NCBI GenBank assembly: GCA_031282605.1
Contig: JAITDK010000052.1
Coordinates: 1-6,876, forward strand
Direction: 5' to 3'
Length of the DNA stretch: 6,876 nt
Source: Oscillospiraceae bacterium
GTDB lineage: Bacteria > Bacillota > Clostridia > Christensenellales > Aristaeellaceae
The notes beneath the pieces were generated by a model. The model saw only the letters and a program-made list of their open reading frames with translations. It made no database searches and had not been told where the DNA came from. The translations under genes were made by a program, and so were the position numbers. This document shows positions 1 through 6,388 of this stretch, piece after piece (position 1 is the first letter of the stretch; every line of letters begins with the position of its first letter).

Positions 1-18
1 AGGTGGAAGCGTAGGCGA

Positions 19-112
19 GGGCGGCGACCGCCCGCGCACATATACAGGCGACGCAAGCGCGCCGCCGACGCGCGTTGCATCGACGTTTATATGTGCGCGG
101 CAGTCGCCGCCC
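19..112. repeat. 94-nt long imperfect hairpin after the xylosidase gene
   Basis: Positions 19-28 (GGGCGGCGAC) pair with 103-112. Positions 32-44 (CCGCGCACATATA) pair perfectly with 88-100. Positions 49-56 pair with 75-82 with one mismatch, and 57-61 pair with 69-73, closing a 7-nt loop at 62-68. The only interruptions are a 3x2 internal loop, a short AT-flanked internal loop and one bulge. It starts 9 bp beyond the xylosidase stop codon. No T-tract follows on either strand, so it is not a classic intrinsic terminator. It may be a REP/MITE-like palindromic unit that also protects or ends the mRNA. The pairing is seen directly; the role is inferred. Confidence 0.75.
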
Positions 113-121
113 CAGCGTCGT

Positions 122-2365
122 TCACTTTGCTTTTACCCTTATATCCTCCGAACCGGCGCGGTGAATCACGATGTCAAATCCCATATCGCCGCCTGAAACC
201 ACGGCTTCCGGTACGCCGTTATTCACCGACACTTGCGCCCGCACGCGGTTTTCGCCTCGCGAGTCAAACAGATCGACCGCGGCGGGTTCTCCGTCCGTCA
301 AGTTGTACGCGTGGATCGTCGACGCACACCGGTAGTCGTAATCCGCGCGGTCGTCTACATGACCTATCGCCAGCAGCGATCCTTCCCGTACAAACAGCGG
401 CAGGCTCATGAAATCATAAACCTCCGTCCGCCACGATCCGCCGTCCTTCGTCTCGCCCGTGAGCAAGTGCGTCCACGTTCCGGCGGGCAGGTAGTATGTC
501 ACCGCCCCGTCCGCACGGAATACGGGCGCGACCAGCAGCACGTCGCCGAGCATGTACTGCCGATCCAATTCGCCGCACGCGGGATCGTCGGGGAATTCCA
601 TCGCCATCGCGCGCATAACGGGCACGCCGGTTTCGTGCGCTTCAACGGATTTAGCAAATAAATACGGCATCAAGGTATACTTGAGCTTAGTAAAGAATCG
701 CGCCACGTCGACGGCCTCGTCGCCGAACAGCCACGGCACGCGGTACGAACCCGAGCCATGCAGCCGCGAGTGCGTGCTCAACAGCCCGAACGCCGTCCAG
801 CGTTTGTACACATCCGGCGAGGCCATATCCTCAAACCCGGATATATCGTGACTCCAGAACGCGAACCCGCTCATCGACAGCGACAACCCCGCCCGCAGCG
901 ACTCCGCCATCGACGGGTAATTGGAGGTGCTGTCGCCGCCCCAATGAACGGGATACTGCTGACCTCCGACCGTAGCGCTGCGCGCAAACACGCACGCCTC
1001 GCCTACGCCGCGCTCACGTTCAAGCAGTTCAAACACTGTTTTATTGTATAGTGACGTATAATAGTTGTGCATCAACGCTGGATCGCTGCCGTCGTAGTAG
1101 ACACAATCGACGGGGATGCGTTCGCCGAAGTCCGTCTTGAACGAATCCACGCCCATGTCCGTTAGCGTTTTCAGTTTGGATTGATACCACTCGACCGCGC
1201 CCGGGTTCGTGAAATCCACTATGGCCAACCCCGGCTGCCAACGATCCCACTGCCAGACGTCGCCGTTCGGGCGCTTGAGCAGGAAACCGCCGCGCATCCC
1301 CTCGTCAAACAGCGGCGATTTTTGGCCGATATACGGGTTGATCCACACGCAAACCTTCAGCCCGCGTTCATGCAGACGCTTAATCATGCCCTCCGGGTCG
1401 GGGAACATCCGCTCGTCCCACAGGAAATTGCACCATTCCCATTCCTTCATCCAAAAACAGTCGAAATGGAATACGCGCAGCGGGATGCCGCGCTCCAACA
1501 TGCCGTCGACAAACGAGTTGATTGTTTCCTCGGTGTAATCCGTCGTGAACGATGTGGTCAGCCACAATCCGAACGACCACGCGGGCGGCAGCGCCGCTCG
1601 TCCGGTCAGCTTTACGAAGCGGGACACGGCGTCCTTGATACGCGGCCCGCCGACGACCATGAACTCCATCGACTCGCCCCGCAGGCTGAACTGCGCGCTG
1701 GCGACCGCCTCGCTGCATAACTCATACGATACGCAGCCGGGGCTGTTGACGAACACGCCGTAACCTTTATTGGTTACATAGAACGGTATACTCTTGTACG
1801 CCAGTTCGGACGCGGTGCCGCCGTCCTCGTTCCATATGTCAACGCTCTGGCCATTTTTCACGAAAGGTGTGAAACGCTCGCCCAGGCCGTATATCTTCTC
1901 GCCGACGTCGACGTCCAGTTTTACGCGGATGAACGAACCGTCGCTGGTCTCGGCAAGGGAAAGATGGCGATCGCCTAATCCTGTTAACCTTTCGCCGTTA
2001 TAATAGTAATCTAGTCTGAACTTATCCTTACTGACGATGGCGGAGAGCTTGCCGGATGTTATGGTGACTGAATCGCCGCTGTCGATGGCCGTCAGGGTCG
2101 CCGCGTTGCGGTTGAGTTCGAATAACGGTTCTTTCCGGGCAACACCCTTGAAGTGTACAACGCTTAACGCGAGTATATCCGGCGCTGGCGATGTGAACGT
2201 GAGCGTCAGCATCGGCCCGTCCAGCGTCATTCCGCGATGAGTGATGCGGCGCGTCGGGCAGTAGAGCACCGCGGCGTTCGCGATAACCGTGCAGTCCCGC
2301 ACCTGTGCGGTGCTATGCATGGTAACGCCAGGTTTGGTGACCCAGAATCCGTCGGTGAATTTCAT
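122..2365 (-). CDS. yicI: GH31 alpha-xylosidase (YicI-like)
   Basis: Predicted cytoplasmic retaining alpha-xylosidase that removes alpha-1,6-linked xylose from short xyloglucan fragments such as isoprimeverose. The protein has 747 residues (E. coli YicI 772) and no signal peptide. An N-terminal beta-sandwich (about 1-250) precedes the catalytic barrel (about 260-580) and C-terminal beta domains. The nucleophile is D412 in KTDFGERIP and the acid/base is D478 in YPVHWGGD; YicI has D416 and D482. With the same offset of four, F273, C303, F304, W341 and K410 match the YicI residues that favour xylosides over glucosides. I chose the ATG at 2365 because AAGGGGGAAG lies just upstream and a promoter lies at 2418-2446. 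The frame stays open to a TTG at 2446, but that TTG is the -35 hexamer itself. The gene is divergent from an oxidoreductase gene. A plain alpha-glucosidase is less likely given these residues. Confidence 0.95.
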   Translation of the reverse strand: MKFTDGFWVTKPGVTMHSTAQVRDCTVIANAAVLYCPTRRITHRGMTLDGPMLTLTFTSPAPDILALSVVHFKGVARKEPLFELNRNAATLTAIDSGDSVTITSGKLSAIVSKDKFRLDYYYNGERLTGLGDRHLSLAETSDGSFIRVKLDVDVGEKIYGLGERFTPFVKNGQSVDIWNEDGGTASELAYKSIPFYVTNKGYGVFVNSPGCVSYELCSEAVASAQFSLRGESMEFMVVGGPRIKDAVSRFVKLTGRAALPPAWSFGLWLTTSFTTDYTEETINSFVDGMLERGIPLRVFHFDCFWMKEWEWCNFLWDERMFPDPEGMIKRLHERGLKVCVWINPYIGQKSPLFDEGMRGGFLLKRPNGDVWQWDRWQPGLAIVDFTNPGAVEWYQSKLKTLTDMGVDSFKTDFGERIPVDCVYYDGSDPALMHNYYTSLYNKTVFELLERERGVGEACVFARSATVGGQQYPVHWGGDSTSNYPSMAESLRAGLSLSMSGFAFWSHDISGFEDMASPDVYKRWTAFGLLSTHSRLHGSGSYRVPWLFGDEAVDVARFFTKLKYTLMPYLFAKSVEAHETGVPVMRAMAMEFPDDPACGELDRQYMLGDVLLVAPVFRADGAVTYYLPAGTWTHLLTGETKDGGSWRTEVYDFMSLPLFVREGSLLAIGHVDDRADYDYRCASTIHAYNLTDGEPAAVDLFDSRGENRVRAQVSVNNGVPEAVVSGGDMGFDIVIHRAGSEDIRVKAK

Positions 2366-2417
2366 GGAGCTTCCCCCTTGCTGATGCATTCCTGTTAATG
2401 GGTTTTTATGTACATGC

Positions 2418-2446
2418 ATTATGAACCTGCGAGACGAACGCGTCAA
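2418..2446 (-). promoter_or_regulatory. Sigma-A promoter of the xylosidase gene
   Basis: Read on the minus strand, TTGACG (2441-2446) and CATAAT (2418-2423) are separated by exactly 17 bp. Each differs from consensus at one position. Transcription should begin near 2411, giving a 5' UTR of about 45 nt before the ATG at 2365. This placement rules out translation from the upstream TTG and from the ATG overlapping the -10 box. Confidence 0.75.
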
Positions 2447-2461
2447 TGTCGATGCGCGGCG

Positions 2462-2474
2462 GCGATACGATCGC
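2462..2474. promoter_or_regulatory. Candidate operator palindrome 1
   Basis: GCGAT-ACG-ATCGC is a perfect 5+3+5 inverted repeat about 15 bp upstream of the xylosidase -35 hexamer. It includes GAGCGAT (minus strand, 2470-2476), which recurs 63 bp away in the second palindrome. It is a possible regulator site; the regulator is unknown. Confidence 0.35.
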
Positions 2475-2530
2475 TCAATTCAAGATATGTTGCTTGGCGC
2501 GTAGGACGCGCGGCATTTTCGCTATGGATT

Positions 2531-2544
2531 TTATCGCTCGATAA
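2531..2544. promoter_or_regulatory. Candidate operator palindrome 2
   Basis: TTATCG-CT-CGATAA is a perfect 6+2+6 inverted repeat in the divergent spacer. It shares GAGCGAT (minus strand, 2533-2539) with palindrome 1. The 63-bp spacing is about six helical turns, so a looping repressor could contact both on one DNA face. This is inference only. Confidence 0.35.
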
Positions 2545-2570
2545 CGTGAGGCCCGGAGGTTCTCTTACGA

Positions 2571-2594
2571 TCCGGAGACTTATCCGGAGACTTA
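2571..2594. repeat. Perfect 12-bp tandem duplication
   Basis: TCCGGAGACTTA occurs twice head to tail (2571-2582 and 2583-2594) with no mismatch. A partial relative, CCGGAG, lies at about 2552-2557. It could be a pair of direct-repeat binding half-sites upstream of the oxidoreductase promoter, or a recent slippage product. Confidence 0.7.
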
Positions 2595-2658
2595 GAGGTT
2601 ATCCATTTAAACAGCTCAAACTTGATATATGGGCTGCAAACAGGCTGTGTTTTAATTA

Positions 2659-2687
2659 TTGCGTGGGCTGTACGATCCCAGTATAAT
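2659..2687 (+). promoter_or_regulatory. Candidate promoter of the oxidoreductase gene
   Basis: A perfect -10 TATAAT at 2682-2687 is preceded at a 17-bp spacing by TTGCGT (2659-2664), a weak -35 keeping only TTG. Transcription would start near 2694, leaving a leader of about 85 nt with a small hairpin at 2699-2715. The weak -35 would fit activator dependence. Confidence 0.5.
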
Positions 2688-2779
2688 GTAGCAGGAGAGA
2701 ACCCGTTCGAGGTTCTGCGGATACGCGCCCGTTTCGCGCTGCGCGCCGTCGTTGGATCAATAAATGCGGAGGATTTTCA

Positions 2780-3919
2780 ATGGATCAGGTTCATGTGGCG
2801 CTATCCGGCGTTGGCGGATACGCGCAGCTGCATATTAACGAGCTGCTGTCGGATACAGGCAAGCGGCGTGCGAAACTGGTGGGCGCCGTCGATCCATATC
2901 CCTCGGGCGACGGCTTCGCGCGCCTGCTCGAAGAGGGTGTGCCTGTTTATGCTTCGCTGCCCGAACTGTACGAACGCCACTCGCCCGTATTATCGATACT
3001 CAGCTGCCCCACGCCATATCACGCTGAGCAGGCCGTTTATTGCCTGGAACACAACAGCCATGTTCTGGTTGAAAAACCCATCGCACCGTCGGTGGAAGCG
3101 GCGGAAACGATGATCCGCGCGCGGGACGCGGCGAAGCGGACGCTGGTCGTCGGGTATCAGTGGTGCTTCAACGACGCGATGAACGCTTTAAAAGACGGCA
3201 TTCGCTCGGGTCGATACGGCGCGCCCAAGACGCTGCGCGCGATTGTGCTGTGGCCTCGGGATCAGAACTATTATACCCGTGGAATCGGTTGGGCGGGTAA
3301 ACGTTACTCTGCGGATAACCGGGAAGCGTTCGATAACGTAGCGTCAAACGCGACCGCGCATTACCTGATGAACATGCTGTGGATGGCGGGATGCGGCGAG
3401 AACGGAACGGTTATTGCAGACGTCGAGGCCTCGGCTTTCCGCGCGAACAACATCGAGACGTATGACAGTATATGCCTGTCGTTGACTTTGTCAAACGGCG
3501 CGCGGATCGTTTTTGCCGCTTCACATACCGTCGGCCGCCATGAAGTGCAGCATCCCATGTTCTCCTATGAATTCGAGCGTGCGACGTTCAGTTATGGCGT
3601 GAAGGGCGGACAAAGTGATCAGATTCGCTTGACGACGAAGGATGGCGAGGAGGCTGTTCTCGGCGATGCCTCGACCGGCTCGACAGAACAGAGCAAGATA
3701 TGGAAAACCTTAGATATCATCGATAAGCGTATACCGAATCTCTGCCCGCCGGAATTGGCCATATGGCATACGCGCGCACTGGCGCTGGCCGATAGGGTCG
3801 TCGCGGACAACATACGCGTTTTCTCACCGGATGAGATCAACGTCGATGGTCAATTACTCTGGGTGCCGGGCGTTGCCGATACGCTGTTTGATTTTTATAA
3901 CGGCGTGAAAACGGTTTAA
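2780..3919 (+). CDS. Gfo/Idh/MocA-family oxidoreductase
   Basis: Probable cytoplasmic NAD(P)-dependent sugar or polyol dehydrogenase of 379 residues, a normal length for the family. The N-terminal Rossmann fold starts with VHVALSGVGGYAQLH (residues 4-18), the glycine-rich dinucleotide loop. The EKP signature is at 98-100; K99 is the usual catalytic lysine and sits in VEKPIAPS. The GYQW segment (125-128) leads into the C-terminal alpha/beta domain, where H194 in NATAHYLMNML lies where the family's substrate-binding helix usually carries its catalytic histidine. GGAGG sits 7 nt before the ATG, which fixes the start. The divergent position next to an alpha-xylosidase suggests a substrate in xylose or oligosaccharide catabolism. 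The family covers inositols, glucose, glycosides and others, so the substrate cannot be named from sequence. Confidence 0.9.
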   Translation: MDQVHVALSGVGGYAQLHINELLSDTGKRRAKLVGAVDPYPSGDGFARLLEEGVPVYASLPELYERHSPVLSILSCPTPYHAEQAVYCLEHNSHVLVEKPIAPSVEAAETMIRARDAAKRTLVVGYQWCFNDAMNALKDGIRSGRYGAPKTLRAIVLWPRDQNYYTRGIGWAGKRYSADNREAFDNVASNATAHYLMNMLWMAGCGENGTVIADVEASAFRANNIETYDSICLSLTLSNGARIVFAASHTVGRHEVQHPMFSYEFERATFSYGVKGGQSDQIRLTTKDGEEAVLGDASTGSTEQSKIWKTLDIIDKRIPNLCPPELAIWHTRALALADRVVADNIRVFSPDEINVDGQLLWVPGVADTLFDFYNGVKTV

Positions 3920-3920
3920 T

Positions 3921-4013
3921 AAGTTATACTCCATGCCGCTAAACGTTTCCAGCCTTAGCGGACGGCGAAAGCCGCGCGCATCCGTGGGGGTTCTTAGCGG
4001 TACGGAGTATGCT
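3921..4013. repeat. Nested hairpin element with competing arms
   Basis: Left arm 3926-3942 (ATACTCCATGCCGCTAA) pairs with 3994-4010 (TTAGCGGTACGGAGTAT). The stem has 17 positions with one mismatch and one G-U pair, and AAG/CTT extends it outward past a bulge. Inside, CGGA (3959-3962) and TCCG (3981-3984) enclose CGGC-GAAA-GCCG, a hairpin with a GNRA tetraloop. TTAGCGG also occurs at 3955-3961, so CCGCTAA (3936-3942) can form a short hairpin instead of the long stem. The element fills the gap between two convergent genes. No T-tract follows on either strand. It could be a bidirectional mRNA end structure or a palindromic repeat. I could not match it to a riboswitch class. Confidence 0.65.
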
Positions 4014-4052
4014 TCCCCATATGCCAATGGTGAAAGGTCACGCCGCACTGTT

Positions 4053-4874
4053 TCAGTATATTGTTCGCGTCGGCATGACGATTAACAACTCTTTCTGTAT
4101 GAAACCATACACGCCGCCGACCTCAACCAGCCAGGCCGCGCCGCGCGATCCTTCAATGCAGACGCGGCGATTCATCATTACCGCGCGATCCAGCGCCGGA
4201 TCGCCCGCGCCTGCCCCGGATCTCAGCGGCTCGTCACGCAGCGGCAGCGCGAACATAGCCGCCGATACCGGATCAATACCTATATTATCGACGTCGTCAT
4301 ACGCCACAAACCATTCCGAACCCCTAACCCGCATGAACCCGTTCATATAAGCGTCCAAACGCACAATGGTCAGCGCATCCATGTATGAGTCGCTGCGCGC
4401 GCCGCAGTTCGGCGCGGCGTACAGCGGCGTATCCCGCGAGGTTATCGCGAACTCGTCAATCAAACAAATGGCCGTCAAGCGTTCGTACGCTGATTCGCGC
4501 ACCTCCCACGAAGCGACTGGCGGATCAACCGCATCCTCGTCAATCGCGCGCACGAACCCGAACGGCGTCAACGCGGCAGTCAGGCATAGCGCCGTGATAA
4601 CCTTTACTCTAGGGCATGTTCGAAAAATATCGCGTCGGGGATTGGGGTGGATTTTTCGTCCCCGTAAGGGGCGTGGATGGAGGCGGACTGGATGTCCGCT
4701 GACCGGAACAGCTACGCAGCGGATGCGAAAAAGACGCACCAAAACCCGTGCGATATTTTTCGAACAGGCCTTAATATAATAACCGCCATCACAAACACTG
4801 CAACGGCGGATAAATCTCCCTGCATTCGCGAACAGCATAGGTTGTCCTCCGACAATTAAGCGGCGCCGCCGCAT
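4053..4874 (-). CDS. Exported SH3-like protein carrying an in-frame MITE
   Basis: The 273-codon frame opens at an ATG preceded by AAGGAGG. A second in-frame ATG at 4838 (residue 13) has its own GGAGG, so the start is uncertain. Residues 35-88 are encoded by a 160-bp inverted-repeat element and are Arg/Pro-rich with no domain character. Residues 90-108 (VKVITALCLTAALTPFGFV) look like the hydrophobic core of a signal peptide or anchor. The mature part holds a bacterial-SH3-like segment at about 145-197 (TPLYAAPN, then FMRVRG, then WFVAYDDV) and a second weaker half-repeat at about 233-266 (VYGFIQKELL). Such domains usually bind cell-wall or surface ligands. It lies 63 bp after an upstream exported-protein gene and is probably cotranscribed with it. 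Whether the element-bearing N-terminus still permits export is unclear; the gene may be impaired or start internally. Confidence 0.65.
   Translation of the reverse strand: MRRRRLIVGGQPMLFANAGRFIRRCSVCDGGYYIKACSKNIARVLVRLFRIRCVAVPVSGHPVRLHPRPLRGRKIHPNPRRDIFRTCPRVKVITALCLTAALTPFGFVRAIDEDAVDPPVASWEVRESAYERLTAICLIDEFAITSRDTPLYAAPNCGARSDSYMDALTIVRLDAYMNGFMRVRGSEWFVAYDDVDNIGIDPVSAAMFALPLRDEPLRSGAGAGDPALDRAVMMNRRVCIEGSRGAAWLVEVGGVYGFIQKELLIVMPTRTIY
4612..4771. mobile_element. 160-bp MITE-like element, TA-flanked
   Basis: The ends are inverted copies: GGGCATGTTCGAAAAATATCGC at the left (4612-4633) and its near-complement at 4750-4771, with 17 bp perfect (TGTTCGAAAAATATCGC). Weaker inverted similarity continues inward for about 25 more bases. 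TA flanks both sides (4610-4611 and 4772-4773), as expected of TA-duplicating IS630/Tc1-mariner-type elements. Internal hairpins include CCCC-GTAA-GGGG (4660-4671) and GCGGAC-TGGAT-GTCCGC (4683-4699). It has no transposase gene and would need one in trans. It sits inside the 5' part of the SH3-like gene, where 160 bp plus the duplicated TA is exactly 54 codons. Assignment to the IS630 class is inferred from TA flanks only. Confidence 0.8.
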
Positions 4875-4905
4875 TTTTCCTCCTTACATAATATTCGCGA
4901 ACAGC
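4824..4905. repeat. Short direct repeat around the SH3-like gene start
   Basis: ATTCGCGAACAGC occurs at 4824-4836 and again at 4893-4905, 69 bp apart. On the minus strand both copies are preceded by AACCT, giving a degenerate repeat of about 19 bp. One copy is upstream of the first ribosome site and the other overlaps the second possible start codon. It may reflect a local duplication of the translation-start region. Confidence 0.6.
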
Positions 4906-4937
4906 CAGGTTTATGTTATCTTTCGAAAACTTTATGC

Positions 4938-6014
4938 CTACGCCAGCGGTACGGTCAGCCAATACTCCGCGTACGGCTTGACTCCGCCAGGCGTGCATAC
5001 GCGTATATGCAGTTCCTGAATCCCCAGGCCAGTCAGTTCCTCCTTAGCCGCCTTTGACATGCCCAGGCGCAGGTTCTTCAAGCTATTAGGCGTGCCGTAT
5101 ACAACCATATCCAGACACCGACCCGCGTCGCTTTTGCCGGTCGACTGCTTGAACGACAACTGCGCGTTGCCGTTGTACAGCCGCAGATCGACGAATACCC
5201 CGGATTTTATCCGCGCCTGGGTGATCATGGACGACGACGCTGCGATACCCTCTATCGGCTGCGCCGCGTGACCTGCGGGCTTTTTCCTGGACGCCTGTTC
5301 GATGTTCAGAGGCGTTCTAACCTCAAGCTCCTGAGGCGGCGCGGTCTGATCCTTCGGCGCGATCATCAGTATGAACCCGGTCAGCGGCTCGCCTTGATAC
5401 GCCTGATTCTCCAGCCATTCCTTGGCCGTTTCCTCAATGTCGCTTCCGCTGACGTTGGAATTGGTCACGTTGGCTATGCGGCGGACATACGCTATCATCG
5501 CCTGCTTCGTGACTCCCAGCGGATTCTCCCGATTCATAAACGTGCGATCCACCGGCGCGCGCTCGCTCTCGCCTGTCGTCATGTCGCCGGTCGCCATCAC
5601 CCATAAATCCTTCAGCGTCCCGGTAAAATCGCTTAGCGGCAGCGCTAGCTGGAACTGCGAGTCTACCAGGTATAGCTCCAGCTCATCCTCGGTTATGCTG
5701 ACGGTGGGAGCTAGCTGCGCGAATTGATTAGCGTACAGCGCGATGAATCCGCCGCGAATATCCTCGAATGACATATCCCCTGTCAGCGGCGTCTCGCCGG
5801 CCGCCTCATCCGCCTCTTTGTTGTAGAACGCCATCCAGAGCCTTAACGCGCGGCCATGCTCGATCGCGTCCACGTCCGGCCAGAAGTTGCCCGCGACATA
5901 TGTCTGACTGCTCTCGGCCAGGATCGGCGCGGCGCATGACGAAACAGCGATTATTGCGGCGCATAGCAGCAGCGGCAATCGCGGCCAGCGTTTATGTTTT
6001 TTTGTAAGAGCCAC
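4938..6014 (-). CDS. Unrecognised exported protein or lipoprotein
   Basis: I do not recognise the family. The 358-residue protein begins at GTG, with GAGG 10 nt upstream; a nearby ATG is in another frame. The N-terminus is a clear export signal: positive residues K5, K6, K8, R9 and R12, then a hydrophobic core at 13-24. VSSC (24-27) fits a lipobox, which would lipidate C27, while PILA before E34 is a possible signal peptidase I site, so membrane-anchored and secreted forms are both possible. The mature part has a largely helical acidic region (about 50-220), a Pro/Lys-rich linker (about 223-256) and a beta-rich C-terminal module (about 270-356) containing C300 and C340, a possible disulfide pair. 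It is the first gene of a unit with the SH3-like protein, suggesting a shared role at the cell envelope. No catalytic motif was found. Confidence 0.8.
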   Translation of the reverse strand: MALTKKHKRWPRLPLLLCAAIIAVSSCAAPILAESSQTYVAGNFWPDVDAIEHGRALRLWMAFYNKEADEAAGETPLTGDMSFEDIRGGFIALYANQFAQLAPTVSITEDELELYLVDSQFQLALPLSDFTGTLKDLWVMATGDMTTGESERAPVDRTFMNRENPLGVTKQAMIAYVRRIANVTNSNVSGSDIEETAKEWLENQAYQGEPLTGFILMIAPKDQTAPPQELEVRTPLNIEQASRKKPAGHAAQPIEGIAASSSMITQARIKSGVFVDLRLYNGNAQLSFKQSTGKSDAGRCLDMVVYGTPNSLKNLRLGMSKAAKEELTGLGIQELHIRVCTPGGVKPYAEYWLTVPLA

Positions 6015-6106
6015 AGTGGCATCGCCTCTTTTCCACTACGGATTCAAGCGCGGGGCATGACCCGGTGCGCATAGCGAAGTAGAATGATATACTACCCGCC
6101 ATGTTT

Positions 6107-6115
6107 ATTATAACA
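6107..6115 (-). promoter_or_regulatory. Extended -10 promoter for the exported-protein unit
   Basis: The minus strand reads TGTTATAAT, a perfect TGnTATAAT extended -10 box. No good -35 hexamer lies 16-18 bp upstream, which is acceptable for this promoter type. The leader to the GTG at 6014 would be about 85 nt. Confidence 0.6.
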
Positions 6116-6322
6116 CATATTTCTACAATTACCATAGTTCTGTGAGATGGTATATTTTGGCAGGGTGGGTCGCGATGTGAATGATATCTAGTTGCTCCAT
6201 TCGAGGCTTGATTTTTATTAGCCGGTTTGGAACGGTAGAAATTCAGGCGTGCGGAGTCAGGAAACTACGATGTTTTCGGCGTTTTTATGGGGAGGCCGTC
6301 ACCAGTCTTCATCTGCTGTGAA

Positions 6323-6331
6323 TGGTATAAT
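6323..6331 (+). promoter_or_regulatory. Extended -10 promoter candidate upstream of the peptide genes
   Basis: TGGTATAAT matches the TGnTATAAT extended -10 consensus exactly and lacks a strong -35. It would start transcripts near 6338, about 80 nt before the first peptide gene. Confidence 0.45.
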
Positions 6332-6359
6332 TTTACAAAAATGTGACTGGAGATTTTGC

Positions 6360-6388
6360 TTGACAGTTTGAGCCTGATCTTGTAATGT
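6360..6388 (+). promoter_or_regulatory. Promoter candidate with perfect -35 for the peptide genes
   Basis: A perfect TTGACA at 6360-6365 is followed either by TGTAAT (6381-6386, 15-bp spacer, 5 of 6 consensus bases) or by TAATGT (6383-6388, 17-bp spacer, 3 of 6). The leader would be short, about 25 nt, ending in the AAAGGAGG ribosome site. Confidence 0.5.

Larger units (their letters stand above)
2366..2779. other. Divergent intergenic regulatory region
   Basis: This 414-bp spacer between the xylosidase and oxidoreductase genes contains no convincing gene. It holds a minus-strand promoter (2418-2446), palindromes at 2462-2474 and 2531-2544, a 12-bp tandem repeat (2571-2594), a candidate plus-strand promoter (2659-2687) and a small 5'-UTR hairpin (GAACC at 2699-2703 with GGTTC at 2711-2715). 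Open frames crossing it have no ribosome site and no recognisable protein character. The layout suggests shared control of both genes, but no known regulator-binding consensus such as a CcpA cre box was recognised. Confidence 0.7.

Noticed and set aside
1181..1720. Long plus-strand open frame inside the xylosidase gene
   Set aside because: It is antisense to the conserved catalytic domain, is Arg/Pro-rich, lacks a ribosome site and is best explained as a GC-rich shadow frame. The same holds for frames at 91-411, 233-661 and 758-1051.
2366..2446. Longer N-terminus of the xylosidase from TTG at 2446
   Set aside because: The TTG is part of the TTGACG -35 hexamer and the next ATG overlaps the -10 box. 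The ATG at 2365 has the clear ribosome site and matches the usual YicI start.
2622..3113. Plus-strand open frame overlapping the oxidoreductase start
   Set aside because: It overlaps the Rossmann-fold coding region in another frame, has Cys/Arg-rich content without domain features, and starts within the promoter region.
3921..4013. c-di-GMP or other known riboswitch
   Set aside because: A GAAA tetraloop and GC-rich stems are present, but the conserved core bases of the classes I considered could not be placed, and the element is downstream of both genes rather than upstream.
4366..4779. Plus-strand open frames through the MITE and SH3-like gene
   Set aside because: They lack ribosome sites and domain character and run opposite to the frame with the SH3-like repeats and export segment.
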